Shown: positions 63,949-64,000 of the stretch, one piece after another
How positions within the stretch are numbered: position 1 is the first letter of the stretch
How the letters are laid out: every line of letters begins with the position of its first letter
Origin: Streptomyces sp. CB01249
GTDB lineage: Bacteria; Actinomycetota; Actinomycetes; Streptomycetales; Streptomycetaceae
Length of the DNA: 64,000 nt
Reading direction: 5' to 3'
Assembly: GCF_001905735.1 (NCBI RefSeq)
Contig: NZ_LISW01000002.1
Location: 1,214,426-1,278,425 of the forward strand
Program-made: the position numbers and the translations under genes
The notes under the pieces: model-generated
What the model was told of the DNA's origin: nothing
Database searches by the model: none
Seen by the model: only the letters and a program-made list of their open reading frames with translations

Positions 63949-64000
63949 GTGAAGGCCATTCGTCGATTCACCGTGCGTCCCGTCCTTCCGGACTCCCTCC
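63949..64000 (+). CDS. glgP: Glycogen/alpha-glucan phosphorylase, N-terminal fragment
   Basis: Only the first 17 codons are inside the window: GTG-AAG-GCC-ATT..., read MKAIRRFTVRPVLPDSL. AAAGGTGG lies just upstream. The start matches the N-terminus of streptomycete glycogen phosphorylase in my memory, and the place, divergent from glgE, is right. The catalytic domain and the pyridoxal site are outside the window, so the call rests on 17 residues and context. Confidence 0.6.
   Translation, partial: MKAIRRFTVRPVLPDSL

Overview
The window looks like a chromosomal core segment of a Streptomyces. Base composition is very GC-rich, GTG starts are frequent, and the gene order matches my memory of the S. 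coelicolor SCO5385-SCO5444 neighbourhood: the polar-growth genes filP and scy, an icmA-type mutase, nucS, the pta-ackA-pyk/pfkA block and the glgE pathway. No alignment or search was run, so family names rest on motifs I could read, and gene symbols on motifs plus this remembered synteny.

Layout. 1-6.4 kb: tail of a 3-hydroxybutyryl-CoA dehydrogenase, a STAS protein, a large membrane-anchored NTPase-like protein, the mismatch nuclease NucS, an SCO5389-type protein, a flavin-dependent oxidoreductase and a small Cys/His protein. 6.4-10.4 kb: two paralogous ABC-2 exporters. 10.5-15.4 kb: the coiled-coil proteins FilP and Scy. 15.6-18.3 kb: methylmalonyl-CoA epimerase, acetyl-CoA acetyltransferase and a MeaB-type GTPase. 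18.5-23.2 kb: two tandem transmembrane Ser/Thr kinases with beta-propeller-like outer domains. 23.4-26.5 kb: a PepSY protein, a two-component system and a MarR regulator. 26.5-28.05 kb: a TnpB-only IS200/IS605-type insertion. 28-30.1 kb: three AIM24-family genes in a translationally coupled run. 30.3-38 kb: two DUF3817 proteins, a thiamine-binding protein, an ArsR/MFS pair, MarR, isobutyryl-CoA mutase IcmA, TetR and a thioredoxin-TPR protein. 38.6-41.3 kb: a secreted/membrane trio (DUF6230, DUF6114 and a Ser/Thr/Pro-rich anchored protein). 41.35-43.8 kb: a small accessory block with a CdiI-like orphan immunity protein and two tandem Fe(II)/2-oxoglutarate oxygenase-like proteins. 43.8-50.7 kb: pyk, ackA and pta (one direction), the divergent pfkA, and a double-HTH regulator. 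50.8-55.5 kb: a CitA/DcuS-type two-component system, the dicarboxylate symporter it probably controls, and a MerR-thioredoxin pair. 55.5-64 kb: glgB, pep2, treS and glgE on the minus strand, facing a divergent glycogen phosphorylase cut by the window edge.

How the parts fit. Epimerase, MeaB and IcmA belong to B12-dependent acyl-CoA rearrangement, which connects branched-chain and odd-chain acyl-CoA to the succinyl-CoA and butyryl-CoA pools. Pfk, Pyk, Pta and AckA cover lower glycolysis and acetate overflow. TreS, Pep2, GlgE and GlgB make alpha-glucan from trehalose through maltose 1-phosphate, and GlgP degrades it. Scy and FilP organise tip growth.

The signals most worth a second look are: the tandem oxygenase pair with its neighbouring lower-GC orphan immunity gene; the TnpB element with IS608-like ends whose right tip falls on a host stop codon; a perfect 23-bp inverted repeat enclosing 116 bp between the CitA-like kinase and its transporter; a 24-bp perfect palindrome abutting the icmA ribosome binding site; and several other unassigned palindromes. 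No tRNA, rRNA or CRISPR array was seen.
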